Below are positions 6,323-15,077 of a DNA stretch of 64,000 nucleotides, in pieces. The stretch covers positions 1 through 64,000 of the forward strand of contig JACKDF010000009.1 of assembly GCA_020633655.1 (NCBI GenBank). Direction: 5' to 3'. Below the pieces are notes generated by a model, which saw only the letters and a list, made by a program, of their open reading frames with translations, was not told where the DNA came from and ran no database searches. The translations under genes and the position numbers were made by a program. The stretch's first letter is position 1, and each line of letters starts with the position of its first letter. The stretch comes from Deferribacteres bacterium. Its GTDB lineage: Bacteria; Zhuqueibacterota; Zhuqueibacteria; Zhuqueibacterales; Geothermadaptataceae.

Positions 6323-8443
6323 ATGCCAGGGATCAAATTGCTTGGAAATTACTTTGTGCTCTTGAGTCTTTTCAGCCAATTCGCCTTTTCGCAAAGCACG
6401 CCATTTTTATCCGACATAGAAATCCTCAATCTTACCAATGAGATATCCGGCGATCGGGCGTTTGAGCATATTCGCTGGCTGACCCACTGGCATCGAAATT
6501 CGGGGATGGACGGCTATTTCAAAGCTGCGGATTATGTGGTTCAGGCTGCCAAAGATGCGGGACTGGAAGATGTGAAGTTCATTGAACAGCCACGGGATGG
6601 CGCCAATTATACTGCCAAATCCGCGGAATTGTGGATGATCGAACCGGTGGAAGTGAAGCTGGCGGATATCGGCGATCACGCACTCTATCTCGCCGATAAC
6701 AGCAGCGATGCGGATGTTACAGCCGAACTTGTGTGGATTGAGGATGGTTCGAAGGAAGCTTTAGAAAACATCGATGTCGCAGGCAAAATTGTCTTGATCC
6801 ACGGCAGTCCATGGACAGGTGTGCAGCGAGCGGTTTGGGAAAAAGGGGCCATTGGTGTTGTAAGTTATACAACCTCCGAAAGCCGTTCCATGCTCGATTT
6901 TCCCGATCAGATCGCCTGGACACGCATTCCCACTTCGGAGGACAGTACAAAAAAAGCCACGTTTGCTTTTAATCTGCCGCCGCGCAAAGGAGAAAATTTA
7001 CGCAAAATTCTGCAAACGGAAGGGGAACAGGATTTCTTCGCTACGGGCAAACGCACCAAAGGTGGCCGCATCGTCGTCAAAGCCAAAGTTGAGGTGGAGA
7101 TCGGCGATAAGGCGGGGCGCACCGGATTTATTGAAGGCTGGATTCGCGGCAGCAAATACCATGATCAGCAAATTGTACTCACAGCGCATTTGCAGGAAGA
7201 GCAGGGCAGTGCCAACGATGACGGTAGTGGTTGCGGAAATCTGCTCGAGATTGCCCGCGTTTTTAACAAGCTCATCGCCGAAGGCAAAATGCAGCGCCCA
7301 TTGCGCGACATCCGTTTCTGGTGGACTGACGAGATTTACTCCGAATACCGCTATTTTCAGGATAATCCGCAGGAGCCGAAGAAATTTTTGGCCAATTTGC
7401 ACCAGGATATGACCGGCGCAAAGCAGTCCATGGGAAGCCGCGTTCAGCATCTGATTTTTGCGCCTTTATCGATTACCAGCTATTTGGATGCGTTATTCGA
7501 AAACATCGGAACCTACGTCGTTCGCACCAATAACGCCTATCTGGCCGCGAGTCGTTCAGGGCCCGGACTACGGCCACACACAAGGCCAATTTATTCAACC
7601 CGTGGCACTCGCGAAGGATTTAACGCGGCGTTTGTACCGTATTTCGGAGCATCCGATTACATGTGTTTCATCGAAGGCATCATCGGTGTGCCGGCGGTTG
7701 GTTTGATCAATTGGGATGATTCCTACATCCACAGTTCGGACGATGATCTTTTTCAGGTGGACCAAACCCAACTCGCTCGCAATAGTTTCATCGTTGCTGC
7801 CATGGCGCACTTTCTCGCCCATGCGGAGGCAGATGAAGTCCCGTTATTAGCAGAAGAAACCTATTTGCGCGGTCAGCGCAGTCTCAACCGCGATTTGCAG
7901 GCGGCGATGCAGCTTGTTTTGCAAAACGATGATCTCGAATCGTGGAAGGATGCCAACCTGCTTGTCGGGCAAGGTTTGTTGCGTGAAAAAAAAGCGATGC
8001 GTTCTATAGCAGTTTTTGCTGGCAAAGATAACGACGCGCAGAAGTTGCTCAAAGTATTTGACGAAAGAATTGCGCAACTTGGCACTACGATGACCGGAGA
8101 TTTGACGGCATTTTATAAAAATACCCACTCGGAAGCACCGCCGAAATTATCACTTTCTGCAGAAGAAAAAACCGCGATGCAAAAAATACCCGAGAATATT
8201 GACTCGCTCAATGACTATTTTTCCAAACGTCGTAGCGCACATTTTCGGAGTGATTTGCACAACATAATGCAGTCTGAAGTGTATAATTTTGTCGATGGCT
8301 CGCGGAGTTATTACGATATTTACAAAGCGGTGCGTGCTGAAGCGCTCACATTTGGATCGTGGTACTATGGTACCGTCGGCCTGCAGGATGTCACCGGACT
8401 GTTGGATGCAGCCGTCGAAGCAGGTGCTTTGAAATTGAAATAA
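6323..8443 (+). CDS. Secreted M28-type peptidase with PA-like domain
   Basis: A 706-residue exported zinc-peptidase-like protein. The start is the ATG at 6323, preceded by AAGGGAG; an in-frame GTG 15 bases upstream is less likely. A signal peptide covers about residues 1-24 (FVLLSLFSQFAFSQS). A protease-associated-like insert (VAGKIVLIHG) spans roughly 110-240. The M28 core shows TAHLQEEQGSANDDGSG at about 287-303, WWTDEIYSEY near 334-343, HQDMTG, and YIHSSDDD for the last metal histidine. The usual HxD of the first motif reads HLQ, so the aspartate that orients the metal histidine is replaced by Q; the remaining ligands appear to be kept. The roughly 200-residue C-terminal region (QRSLNRDL onward) is unassigned. 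The likely role is extracytoplasmic peptide degradation. Confidence 0.85.
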   Translation: MPGIKLLGNYFVLLSLFSQFAFSQSTPFLSDIEILNLTNEISGDRAFEHIRWLTHWHRNSGMDGYFKAADYVVQAAKDAGLEDVKFIEQPRDGANYTAKSAELWMIEPVEVKLADIGDHALYLADNSSDADVTAELVWIEDGSKEALENIDVAGKIVLIHGSPWTGVQRAVWEKGAIGVVSYTTSESRSMLDFPDQIAWTRIPTSEDSTKKATFAFNLPPRKGENLRKILQTEGEQDFFATGKRTKGGRIVVKAKVEVEIGDKAGRTGFIEGWIRGSKYHDQQIVLTAHLQEEQGSANDDGSGCGNLLEIARVFNKLIAEGKMQRPLRDIRFWWTDEIYSEYRYFQDNPQEPKKFLANLHQDMTGAKQSMGSRVQHLIFAPLSITSYLDALFENIGTYVVRTNNAYLAASRSGPGLRPHTRPIYSTRGTREGFNAAFVPYFGASDYMCFIEGIIGVPAVGLINWDDSYIHSSDDDLFQVDQTQLARNSFIVAAMAHFLAHAEADEVPLLAEETYLRGQRSLNRDLQAAMQLVLQNDDLESWKDANLLVGQGLLREKKAMRSIAVFAGKDNDAQKLLKVFDERIAQLGTTMTGDLTAFYKNTHSEAPPKLSLSAEEKTAMQKIPENIDSLNDYFSKRRSAHFRSDLHNIMQSEVYNFVDGSRSYYDIYKAVRAEALTFGSWYYGTVGLQDVTGLLDAAVEAGALKLK

Positions 8444-8578
8444 ATAAAATGATATGAATTATTCACCCAATTCTGCGTTTCAGCTTTTGAAAACATTAAT
8501 TTAGCCTGCATTCGCCAGCAACGGTAAATGATTTGGGAAAACACCTATAATTCAACTCGTTTCTTTAAAAGGCTAAAT

Positions 8579-8711
8579 AGAGTCCATCCGGGATGGCGTC
8601 ATTCCGGTAAGTTTTTAGCCGGAATCCATTTCTGTCAGCCTCAACCCATACTGGATTCCGGATAACAGCATTCCGGAATGACGAAAACCTAAGCATTTCC
8701 GGATAAACTCT
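8579..8711. repeat. CATTCCGG palindromic repeat (family A, copy 1)
   Basis: The outer ends AGAGTCCATCCGG (8579-8591) and CCGGATAAACTCT (8699-8711) pair at 11 of 13 positions. The inner CGTCATTCCGG near 8597 pairs with CCGGAATGACG near 8673, and a small hairpin, CCGG..TTTTTAGCCGG, follows the first arm. A very similar 70-base segment begins at 63927, and more diverged copies are at 21771-21870 and 52114-52203. It lies between the peptidase and exonuclease genes and could act as a bidirectional transcription stop or be a non-autonomous mobile repeat. Confidence 0.85.
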
Positions 8712-8734
8712 AAATAAAATAATCCGGAGAAATT

Positions 8735-9622
8735 ATGTCCAAACTTATGCTCATCGATGCGAGTCCGTATATTTTTCGCGCCTATTACTCCATCCCGGAT
8801 TCCATGCGTGACAGCGAAGGCAAGCCGTGCAATGCGATTTATGGCTTTCTCAACTTTATCTTTCAGATAATCAACCAGGCGAAACCGGAGTTCATCGCAA
8901 TTGCCTTTGATGACAAATTGAGTAGCTCCTTTCGCAACGAAATGTATCCCGAATACAAACAGCATCGTGAACCGGTGCCGGAAGAGTTGAGCGCCCAGTT
9001 TCCCATGTGTTTGTACAGCGCTGAGACGCTGGGTTTGCCGGTTTTCATGCAGGCAAATTACGAAGCAGATGATCTCATTGGCACGCTGGCGAGCAAGTTC
9101 CGGCACCACAATCAGGAGATTTGGATTGTTTCCAGCGATAAAGATTTGACGCAACTGGTGCAAGCCGGCGACACCTTCTGGGATTTTGCCCGCAATCGGC
9201 AGTTGGATGAAAAGGGTGTCGAAGCGCAATTTGGTGTGCGGCCGGATCAGATTGTCGATTACCTGGGCTTAATGGGCGATGCCGTGGACAACATTCCCGG
9301 TGTGCCCGGTATCGGCCCGAAAACAGCGAGTGCATTGTTGCAGCATTTTGACTCACTTGAAAATGTTTATGCGAAGATAAATGAAGTTTTGGCACTAAAA
9401 ATACGTGGCGCCAAGGGTGTGAAGGCAAAATTGGAAGACAATAAGGAGCAGGCTTTTTTATCCCAGAAGCTGGCACGCATCGCCACAGATGCACCTATTA
9501 ATCCGACTTTGGAATCCCTCGCGTGCCGACCGGTTCGCAGCGATGCGCTGGAGGAAATGTTTGATTATTTGAATTTTGGCAGTGCATTACGGACGCGGTT
9601 TGCACATCTTGAAATGATTTAA
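8735..9622 (+). CDS. 5'-3' exonuclease (flap-nuclease family, PolA N-domain-like)
   Basis: A free-standing 295-residue nuclease homologous to the N-terminal 5'-3' exonuclease domain of DNA polymerase I. The two-metal-site acidic residues are visible: LMLIDASPYIFRAYYS near the start, AFDDK at about 59, NYEADDLIGTLA at about 109-120 and SSDKDLTQLV at about 133-142. The helix-hairpin-helix motif is GDAVDNIPGVPGIGPKTAS at about 184-202, and YKQHREPVPEEL forms the helical arch. There is no polymerase part. Expected roles are removal of RNA primers or 5' flaps. The start is backed by GGAGA 8 bases upstream. It stands alone, with a repeat upstream and a short gap before the next gene. Confidence 0.93.
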   Translation: MSKLMLIDASPYIFRAYYSIPDSMRDSEGKPCNAIYGFLNFIFQIINQAKPEFIAIAFDDKLSSSFRNEMYPEYKQHREPVPEELSAQFPMCLYSAETLGLPVFMQANYEADDLIGTLASKFRHHNQEIWIVSSDKDLTQLVQAGDTFWDFARNRQLDEKGVEAQFGVRPDQIVDYLGLMGDAVDNIPGVPGIGPKTASALLQHFDSLENVYAKINEVLALKIRGAKGVKAKLEDNKEQAFLSQKLARIATDAPINPTLESLACRPVRSDALEEMFDYLNFGSALRTRFAHLEMI

Positions 9623-9755
9623 AAGATGAAGCATGGATGCCCCATAAAAACATGCAGGAATGATAATCTGTGGATCTCAAGACAATTTGAAAATGCCTGC
9701 AACCTGATACATTAAAACCTGTCACTTGATACTCGAATAAATAGCAGGAGGCGTT

Positions 9756-10109
9756 ATGGAACACACACTATTTCACTACAATGCGGAGGTCGTAAGCGTT
9801 TATGATGGCGATACCTGCCGTGTGAATATTGATCTCGGTTTGGGGATTTGGGTACACAACGAAAGTATTCGACTGCACCGGATCAATGCACCGGAAGTAC
9901 GCGGCCAGGAGCGCGAACAAGGATTGAAATCCCGGGATTACCTGCGTGATCTCATCGAAGGGAAAGCAATCGTGTTGCAGACTATCCAGGACAGCAAAGG
10001 GAAGTACGGCCGTTACCTGGGAGAGATCTGGCTGGAGATGGATGGAGAGTATAAATGTGTCAATGACCTTCTTGTGGAGCACGGATTCGCAGAATACAAG
10101 GATTATTGA
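9756..10109 (+). CDS. Staphylococcal-nuclease-like (thermonuclease) protein
   Basis: A compact 117-residue SNase-fold protein. The family core is present: VVSVYDGDTCRV near residues 12-23, RLHRINAPEVRGQERE at about 38-53 carrying the catalytic arginine and glutamate region, and GKYGRYLGEIW at about 83-93 with the second arginine. There is no signal peptide, so the protein is probably cytoplasmic, unlike secreted thermonucleases. A strong AGGAGG precedes the ATG. It follows the 5'-3' exonuclease by 133 bases on the same strand; a functional link is possible but unproven. Confidence 0.9.
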   Translation: MEHTLFHYNAEVVSVYDGDTCRVNIDLGLGIWVHNESIRLHRINAPEVRGQEREQGLKSRDYLRDLIEGKAIVLQTIQDSKGKYGRYLGEIWLEMDGEYKCVNDLLVEHGFAEYKDY

Positions 10110-10280
10110 GATACAATTTGTGGTTATTCAAAATTTTGGATGAGTATTAGGAGATCTGACACTTGTGTATTTTATGCGGCTAACAAAATTCCAATTCAGC
10201 TTCAAAAATTCAGATACTACTTTGGCTTATGTTTTGCCTTTCCGCAAGAAATTATTCAATTTAACGGAAGAGGGAAAGTT

Positions 10281-10796
10281 ATGAAACAAGCATACGCCAT
10301 TTATCTCCTTGTATCTCTGCTGGTTCTGATAGCATGTAGTGAGAAAAATCCTGTAAATCATGAGGAAAATTTCGCAGTTCCAACAGACGAAGAGATGCCG
10401 AAGATCCTTTATACCGGTACCGATGATTACGCACGCAGCATGAATTTTGATATCGAAATTGAAAAAGGCGTCGTGTTTTACCGGCAGATTTCCTATGAGG
10501 ACATGGAGCATCCAATCGAGCATAAAATTGCACTGCCGGTAGCGTTATGGGAAGGACTAAAAGCCACGACTAATCTGGAACAACTGCATCGGGTTACGAT
10601 GCCGCTGAGCTGTGGTAATTTTATGGAATACATAACATTGGTCGATGAATCTGGCGAGACTGGATTTGGTTACGCGCTTGGCGCTCCGCTGGAAAATATA
10701 AAAATGCAAGTCTCCGGTGCAACCGATTCTGTGCTCGGATTTGTGCACCAGTTGCGCATTATTGACGATTATTGTTATAAAAAAATAAGTAAGTAA
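10281..10796 (+). CDS. Putative lipoprotein of unknown function
   Basis: A 171-residue protein starting at the ATG at 10281, behind an AGGGAAAG ribosome-binding site; the open frame extends further upstream but that part has no coding features. A lipoprotein signal peptide is clear: hydrophobic YAIYLLVSLLVLIAC with lipid-attachment cysteine at about residue 19. The mature part begins SEKNPVNHEEN. It contains two or three further cysteines (SCGNF, DDYCYKK). No family was recognised. The closely following metallophosphoesterase starts 10 bases after the stop, so they may share a transcript. Confidence 0.75.
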   Translation: MKQAYAIYLLVSLLVLIACSEKNPVNHEENFAVPTDEEMPKILYTGTDDYARSMNFDIEIEKGVVFYRQISYEDMEHPIEHKIALPVALWEGLKATTNLEQLHRVTMPLSCGNFMEYITLVDESGETGFGYALGAPLENIKMQVSGATDSVLGFVHQLRIIDDYCYKKISK

Positions 10797-10806
10797 AGTT
10801 GGGCTA

Positions 10807-11661
10807 ATGAAAATTGCCGTTATCGCCGACATCCACGCTAATATCCACGCCTTAGATGCTGTTCTTGAAGATATAACCCACCGCCAGGTTGATGAGATCA
10901 TCGTCAACGGTGATCTTGTCAATCGTGGTCCCAACAATCTCGAAGTCCTGCAGCGATTGCATGAGGAAAATTATACCTTTATCATGGGCAACCACGACGA
11001 CCTCATTCGCTTGTGGTCAACCCGTGATCCGCAATTGCCGGCAGAATGGTTCGACGATCCTTTCTGGAATGCCATAGCGATCTCCGCAGCGGAAGTCGCC
11101 GAGAGTGGTTACAACGATTTTCTCGCATTGATGAAGAGGGAGCACCGTATCGCAATCGATGGCATGCCGGAAATTCTCATCACCCACGGTAGTCCGCGGC
11201 ACTACCGCGATGGCTACGCGCCCTATTCTCCCAAAGAAATATTTACCTACGCCATCGAAAATTCGCCTGCCGATATTTACATCGGGTCGCACACGCATAA
11301 GGCGTGGCAGGGAGAGTTTGGCGGCAAAATTTTTCTCAACACTGGTGCTGTTGGTACGCCATTTAATCGTGATCCGAAGGCGCAATATTTAATTCTGCAA
11401 CAACGGGCGTCCGATTGGCATTTTGAATTTTGTGCGGTGGAATATGACAGACAGGTGGCATTGGAGGAATTTTCACACAACGGCTATTTGAAAAACGGAG
11501 GATTGAGCGGTTACATTTTTCGGGAGGAGTTAAAATACAGCCGCCCGATTTTTGATCCGTTTTATCGTTGGGCTGAAAAAGAGAAAATCACCAAGGACTG
11601 GCAAGCGTGGGAAAGATTTATCGCGCATTATCCTGAGATGCTGGTTTTGCCGAATGCTTAG
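10807..11661 (+). CDS. Metallophosphoesterase (calcineurin-like, YfcE/diesterase type)
   Basis: A 284-residue phosphoesterase with all dimetal motifs in order: DIHAN at about residues 8-12, NGDLVNRGP at about 38-46, GNHDD at about 62-66, THGSPRHY at about 125-132 and GSHTHK at about 160-165, followed by NTGAVGTPFN. This arrangement matches the small predicted phosphodiesterases of the YfcE group. The natural substrate cannot be told from sequence. The C-terminal 70 residues extend past the catalytic core. It begins 10 bases after the lipoprotein gene. Confidence 0.9.
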   Translation: MKIAVIADIHANIHALDAVLEDITHRQVDEIIVNGDLVNRGPNNLEVLQRLHEENYTFIMGNHDDLIRLWSTRDPQLPAEWFDDPFWNAIAISAAEVAESGYNDFLALMKREHRIAIDGMPEILITHGSPRHYRDGYAPYSPKEIFTYAIENSPADIYIGSHTHKAWQGEFGGKIFLNTGAVGTPFNRDPKAQYLILQQRASDWHFEFCAVEYDRQVALEEFSHNGYLKNGGLSGYIFREELKYSRPIFDPFYRWAEKEKITKDWQAWERFIAHYPEMLVLPNA

Positions 11662-11728
11662 GCAAAAATCGGTATATTTGCATCGGTGTAATTTTCACTG
11701 TCCTTAAATTCTTAGGCATGAATAAAAA

Positions 11729-11803
11729 GTTTGTAGTGAAGGCTTTCACCTTTTCTTCAAGCATGAAGGGGAGCTCAAAGCGACGAATGTCTCCACTACA
11801 AAC
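11729..11803. repeat. Inverted repeat with GTTTGTAGTG ends
   Basis: GTTTGTAGTG (11729-11738) and its exact complement CACTACAAAC (11794-11803) bound a 75-base element. The inner parts of the arms also resemble each other (AGGCTTTCACC against GACGAATGTCT read on the other strand). It lies in the gap between the metallophosphoesterase and the convergent gene at 11916, where a small mobile palindromic repeat or bidirectional terminator would fit. Confidence 0.6.
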
Positions 11804-11915
11804 ATCAAAACGATCCTGGTTCTTTTCTAATTGAGCTGTTATTGAAAAGAACAGATCACCTGGCCAATTATTCGTGTGTGCATTGTACAAAGAATGCATG
11901 TTTTATGAATTCATA

Positions 11916-12413
11916 TCATTCGTTTTCAGAGGTGTCTTCCGGGGAGTCAGGTGCTACTGCTCCGATAGCATCTTCCTCCGCTTTATCTTCAGCAGTTGTG
12001 CCAAATTTCATCGATGGCAAATCCTCCACATCCATCGACAGCACACGATTGAAAAATGGATACAAATCCTGCATCAATTTACCCTGCTCGTCGAGAAGCG
12101 TGATGATTTTCAACTGCGCAAATTCTGCCAGGACAATGGCCGCATCCTCACCCTTGCCAATTTTCATTTTCTTTTGTTTCACATTAAATGGCTTTAGTGT
12201 TGCGGCCTCCAAAGAAAAAGATTCTCCGGTGTCTTCGTGTACAAAGTTGATTTGCATCAATCCTTTCACCATACTCGTGAACAGAAACCCTACCTGCATG
12301 CTGTTATCCAATTCCACTTCGCATTGGATGTGTAATTGTGGAATTGGATCACCATCGGGATTTTTATCCTCGGCTGGCCAATATTTTTTTATAACAGTGT
12401 TTTGAAAATTCAT
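11916..12413 (-). CDS. Hypothetical acidic-tailed protein
   Basis: A 165-residue protein without signal peptide or membrane segments; no family was recognised. The ATG has an excellent GGAAGGAAG upstream, which supports a real gene. The first 130 residues look like a mixed alpha/beta domain (IPQLHIQCEVELDNSMQVGFLF, then QLKIITLLDEQGKLMQDLYPFF). The last 30 residues are low-complexity and strongly acidic (AEDKAEEDAIGAVAPDSPED). Acidic tails of this kind are often flexible interaction segments; that is inference. Neighbouring genes give no clear hint. Confidence 0.75.
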   Translation of the reverse strand: MNFQNTVIKKYWPAEDKNPDGDPIPQLHIQCEVELDNSMQVGFLFTSMVKGLMQINFVHEDTGESFSLEAATLKPFNVKQKKMKIGKGEDAAIVLAEFAQLKIITLLDEQGKLMQDLYPFFNRVLSMDVEDLPSMKFGTTAEDKAEEDAIGAVAPDSPEDTSENE

Positions 12414-12619
12414 GTTTTCTTCCTTCCGATCAGCTTATTTTGGCGACTATGCCCGGTGCAGCATTTATTTTTGCTGCCAGTAACTTTTATTTGCTCACAA
12501 GTTGAAATATAACTATTTTTGCGCTTCATTTTTTCACGCGGGATGCCATTTTACAAAATAGCACATAGGATTGCAAGAAGATATTCATTCCGCTTAACTA
12601 TAAAATTTGATAAAAACTC

Positions 12620-13507
12620 GTGAAGATAAAATTAATACTCGCCTTTGCTGCGGTTTATATTATTTGGGGTTCGACCTACCTCGCAATTCGATTTGCTATC
12701 GAGACCCTGCCGCCTTTTCTCATGGCAGGCATTCGTTTCCTGGTTGCCGGAGGCGGATTGTATTTTGTCATGCGCTGGCGCGGTGTACCAACACCATCCC
12801 GTAGAGAATGGCGGGATATGACGATCATCGGGGCTTTTCTTTTTCTGGGAGGGAATGGCGGTGTGGTTTGGGCTGAACAGTACGTTCCTTCCGGTTTAAC
12901 TTCATTGCTCATCGCAACGGTTTCCTTGTGGATGGTTTTGCTCGACTGGCTATGGAAAGGCAACCAACGACCACGCTTACAGGCGTTTCTTGGAATCGGT
13001 CTGGGTCTGTTCGGAATTGCACTGCTTGTGGATCCTTTTAATTTAGGCGGAGAACGCATTCATGTCGCTGGTGCCGTGATGGTACTCGCCTCGGCGGTCT
13101 CATGGGCGGTTGGCTCCATTTTCGCGCGTACTGCCCGTATCTCGAGTTCCGTATTTATGACATCTGCTGTGGAAATGATCGGCGGCGGTGCGTTGCTTCT
13201 TCTGGCTGGTAGTTTTACTGGTGAATGGCGGGGAATTCAAATCGAGGCAATTTCTTCGGCTTCGGTGTTCGCTTTTATTTATCTGGTGTTGATTGGCTCG
13301 ATAATCGGTATTACTTCGTATGCCTACATTCTTCAGGAAGTTACCGCGGATAAAGCGTCCACTTACGCCTTTGTCAATCCGGTTGTCGCCGTATTTTTAG
13401 GCTGGCTTTTAGCGGACGAATCTGTGGATGGGAAAATCGTGGCTGCAACAATGATCATTATTTTTGCCGTGATGCTGGTTATTCGGGAAAAGAAGCAGGA
13501 TCGGTAA
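12620..13507 (+). CDS. EamA/DMT-superfamily transporter
   Basis: A 295-residue integral membrane protein with ten predicted helices arranged as two EamA repeats. The first repeat starts IILAFAAVYIIWGSTYLAIRFAIE with GIRFLVAGGGLYF; the second includes VMVLASAVSWAVGSIFARTA and ends KASTYAFVNPVVAVFLGWLLADE, the typical last-but-one helix of this family. DMT members export metabolites or amino acids; the substrate is unknown. GTG is the best start and has no strong ribosome-binding site. Its 3' end overlaps that of the convergent UPF0104 gene by 29 bases. Confidence 0.9.
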   Translation: MKIKLILAFAAVYIIWGSTYLAIRFAIETLPPFLMAGIRFLVAGGGLYFVMRWRGVPTPSRREWRDMTIIGAFLFLGGNGGVVWAEQYVPSGLTSLLIATVSLWMVLLDWLWKGNQRPRLQAFLGIGLGLFGIALLVDPFNLGGERIHVAGAVMVLASAVSWAVGSIFARTARISSSVFMTSAVEMIGGGALLLLAGSFTGEWRGIQIEAISSASVFAFIYLVLIGSIIGITSYAYILQEVTADKASTYAFVNPVVAVFLGWLLADESVDGKIVAATMIIIFAVMLVIREKKQDR

Positions 13508-14654
13508 CTTTTTCTGCGGAAATTGCTTTTGCTGCGAACATGGATGATTGCAAGCGGTTATTTTCCACTACAGTTACCTTTTGCCTTGCGGGTTTTTGAC
13601 GACCGGTGAGAACGGCGCGCACTGGTTTTTTTCTCAAGTGAATTTCAGGCCGTTCCATCGCCATGAGCAACAGCGCCGCAATCATCAATTGGAAGTAGGT
13701 TGCCACAAACCGCCAATAGCCTGCTGCAAGGGCAAGAGAATCTGCCGGTATAAATCCTTTAAAAATATACATAAAAATCATTTCTGCTCCACCGATAGCA
13801 CCGGGTGTCGGTACGATATTGAGCAACATAAAAACCAGCCATTGCAGCAGGAAAAATTCAACTGGATCGGGTGAGTATCCAAGGCCAAATGCGATTGCGG
13901 TGAAAACACTGTAGCGAAGAATCCATTGAACCGTCGCCAAAATGGTCGTTAAGAAAAATCTGCTCTTGCCGCCTTTTGAAATCATCACAAATGCTGTTTT
14001 AAAATCGATAATGGCTTTTAAAAAGGGTGCCAAAATTCTGCCTCTCCACCAGGATAGCTGGAAAAATTTTGCAATGTACAATCTCACTCGTGGGAAAAAT
14101 AGTGCGGTGGAAAATAGCAACAAGGTAGTGGCAGCAAATATCGCATAGGTACTCAACTCGATCTCAGGCATATAACGGCTAAATGCTGCTGCCAAATGAA
14201 TATTTTCCGGCGGGAAAAAAGTCCAGCAAACCGCAACGACAACTGGTACCAGCAGGTAGTCTTCTATGGAACCGATGACCATCAGTGATGCCGCCATGCC
14301 GGGGCTAACACCAGCGAGCATCAGTAAGCCGACCTTTGCATAGCCGCCACCGACGGCGGTCGGTGTGGTAATGGCAGCAACTTCATTTGCAAGTACAGCT
14401 TCGGAAATTTGTCGTGTTGTGAGTTTGAGCTTAAAAAATTGACTCCACAGCGACAACCGGGCAATAGAAAACAACCAGGGTGATAAAGAAAAAACGAGAG
14501 CGAGTAAAAGCCATCCCGGCTGCAATTTAAAAATGGATAGAAAATCCGTATTTTCATGCTCATAGAGTGTGTAAACAATATTGCCAAACAACGCCAAAGG
14601 AGTGACAAAAAGAGTGATTCGAACTGCACGTCGAATGAGCAGTGAAATTTTCAT
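13479..14654 (-). CDS. UPF0104/lysylphosphatidylglycerol-synthase-like membrane protein
   Basis: A 391-residue polytopic membrane protein of the AglD/MprF flippase-like (LPG_synthase_TM) family. Family marks are FSLSPWLFSIARLSLWSQFFKL near residue 60, AVLANEVAAITTPTAVGGGYAKVG at about 85-108 and FMLLNIVPTPGAIGGAEMIFMYIFK near 270-295. The cytoplasmic aminoacyl-transferase domain of MprF is absent, so a lipid-translocation or lipid-modification role is more likely than lysylation. The C-terminal tail of about 55 residues is basic and polar. A paralogue of the same family is at 54170-55195 in the glycan locus. Confidence 0.85.
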   Translation of the reverse strand: MKISLLIRRAVRITLFVTPLALFGNIVYTLYEHENTDFLSIFKLQPGWLLLALVFSLSPWLFSIARLSLWSQFFKLKLTTRQISEAVLANEVAAITTPTAVGGGYAKVGLLMLAGVSPGMAASLMVIGSIEDYLLVPVVVAVCWTFFPPENIHLAAAFSRYMPEIELSTYAIFAATTLLLFSTALFFPRVRLYIAKFFQLSWWRGRILAPFLKAIIDFKTAFVMISKGGKSRFFLTTILATVQWILRYSVFTAIAFGLGYSPDPVEFFLLQWLVFMLLNIVPTPGAIGGAEMIFMYIFKGFIPADSLALAAGYWRFVATYFQLMIAALLLMAMERPEIHLRKKPVRAVLTGRQKPARQKVTVVENNRLQSSMFAAKAISAEKVTDPASFPE

Positions 14655-14711
14655 ACAGGGAATCTCAATTTTGGTGTGAAACGGTGACGAGACTGCGGTA
14701 AAAGCTATAGT

Positions 14712-14740
14712 CCGGATGTCGAGCCTGTCGAAACGTCCGG
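14712..14740. repeat. Short inverted repeat in the gap before folB
   Basis: CCGGATGT and ACGTCCGG form an imperfect 8-base stem around CGAGCCTGTCGAA. The nearby TTTTCGACAG (about 14795) can pair with CTGTCGAAA, giving an alternative fold. It resembles a decayed palindromic repeat. Apart from this and the promoter at 14995, the 423 bases between the UPF0104 start and the folB start hold nothing I can support. Confidence 0.4.
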
Positions 14741-14994
14741 TGCTCCATAAAAAATGGGTCCAATGGTAAGCTCAGTGTCCGATTTTAGTAAGTTTTTCGA
14801 CAGTCTTGACAGTAGCTGTACATTGTCTTATTCATCGGACGATTGGGTGGGAATTATAGCACAGGGATTGGGATATGAACATTTTTTTTCAGGAGGTGTT
14901 TCGCGTTGGCTGTTTACGGTTTATGGTAATTTCAAAAAACTAACTGCATTCGAATTCACCAATAATCCAACGTATTTTATGGTGCTTTCATAAC

Positions 14995-15023
14995 TTGACA
15001 AACTACGACGTTTTTGATATATT
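14995..15023 (+). promoter_or_regulatory. Sigma-70-like promoter for the folB operon
   Basis: A perfect TTGACA (14995-15000) is followed after exactly 17 bases by TATATT (15018-15023). It lies 55 bases upstream of the folB start, with no gene in between. It is the best promoter of this type I saw in the window and would drive folB, folK and the deoxynucleoside kinase. Confidence 0.7.
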
Positions 15024-15077
15024 AAAGCCGCTTGAATTATAAAAGCCAATGCTTCACATTCAATGAGGAATTTATTT

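Noticed and set aside
10140..10280. N-terminal extension of the lipoprotein gene to 10140
   Set aside because: The extension would bury the lipoprotein signal peptide, and a good ribosome-binding site precedes the ATG at 10281.
11618..11899. 93-codon open frame on the minus strand
   Set aside because: Overlaps the end of the metallophosphoesterase and runs through the GTTTGTAGTG inverted repeat; no start signal.
14754..14993. 79-codon open frame on the plus strand before folB
   Set aside because: No ribosome-binding site at its start, serine-rich non-coding-like composition, starts in a decayed palindrome and ends just before the folB promoter; no family resemblance.
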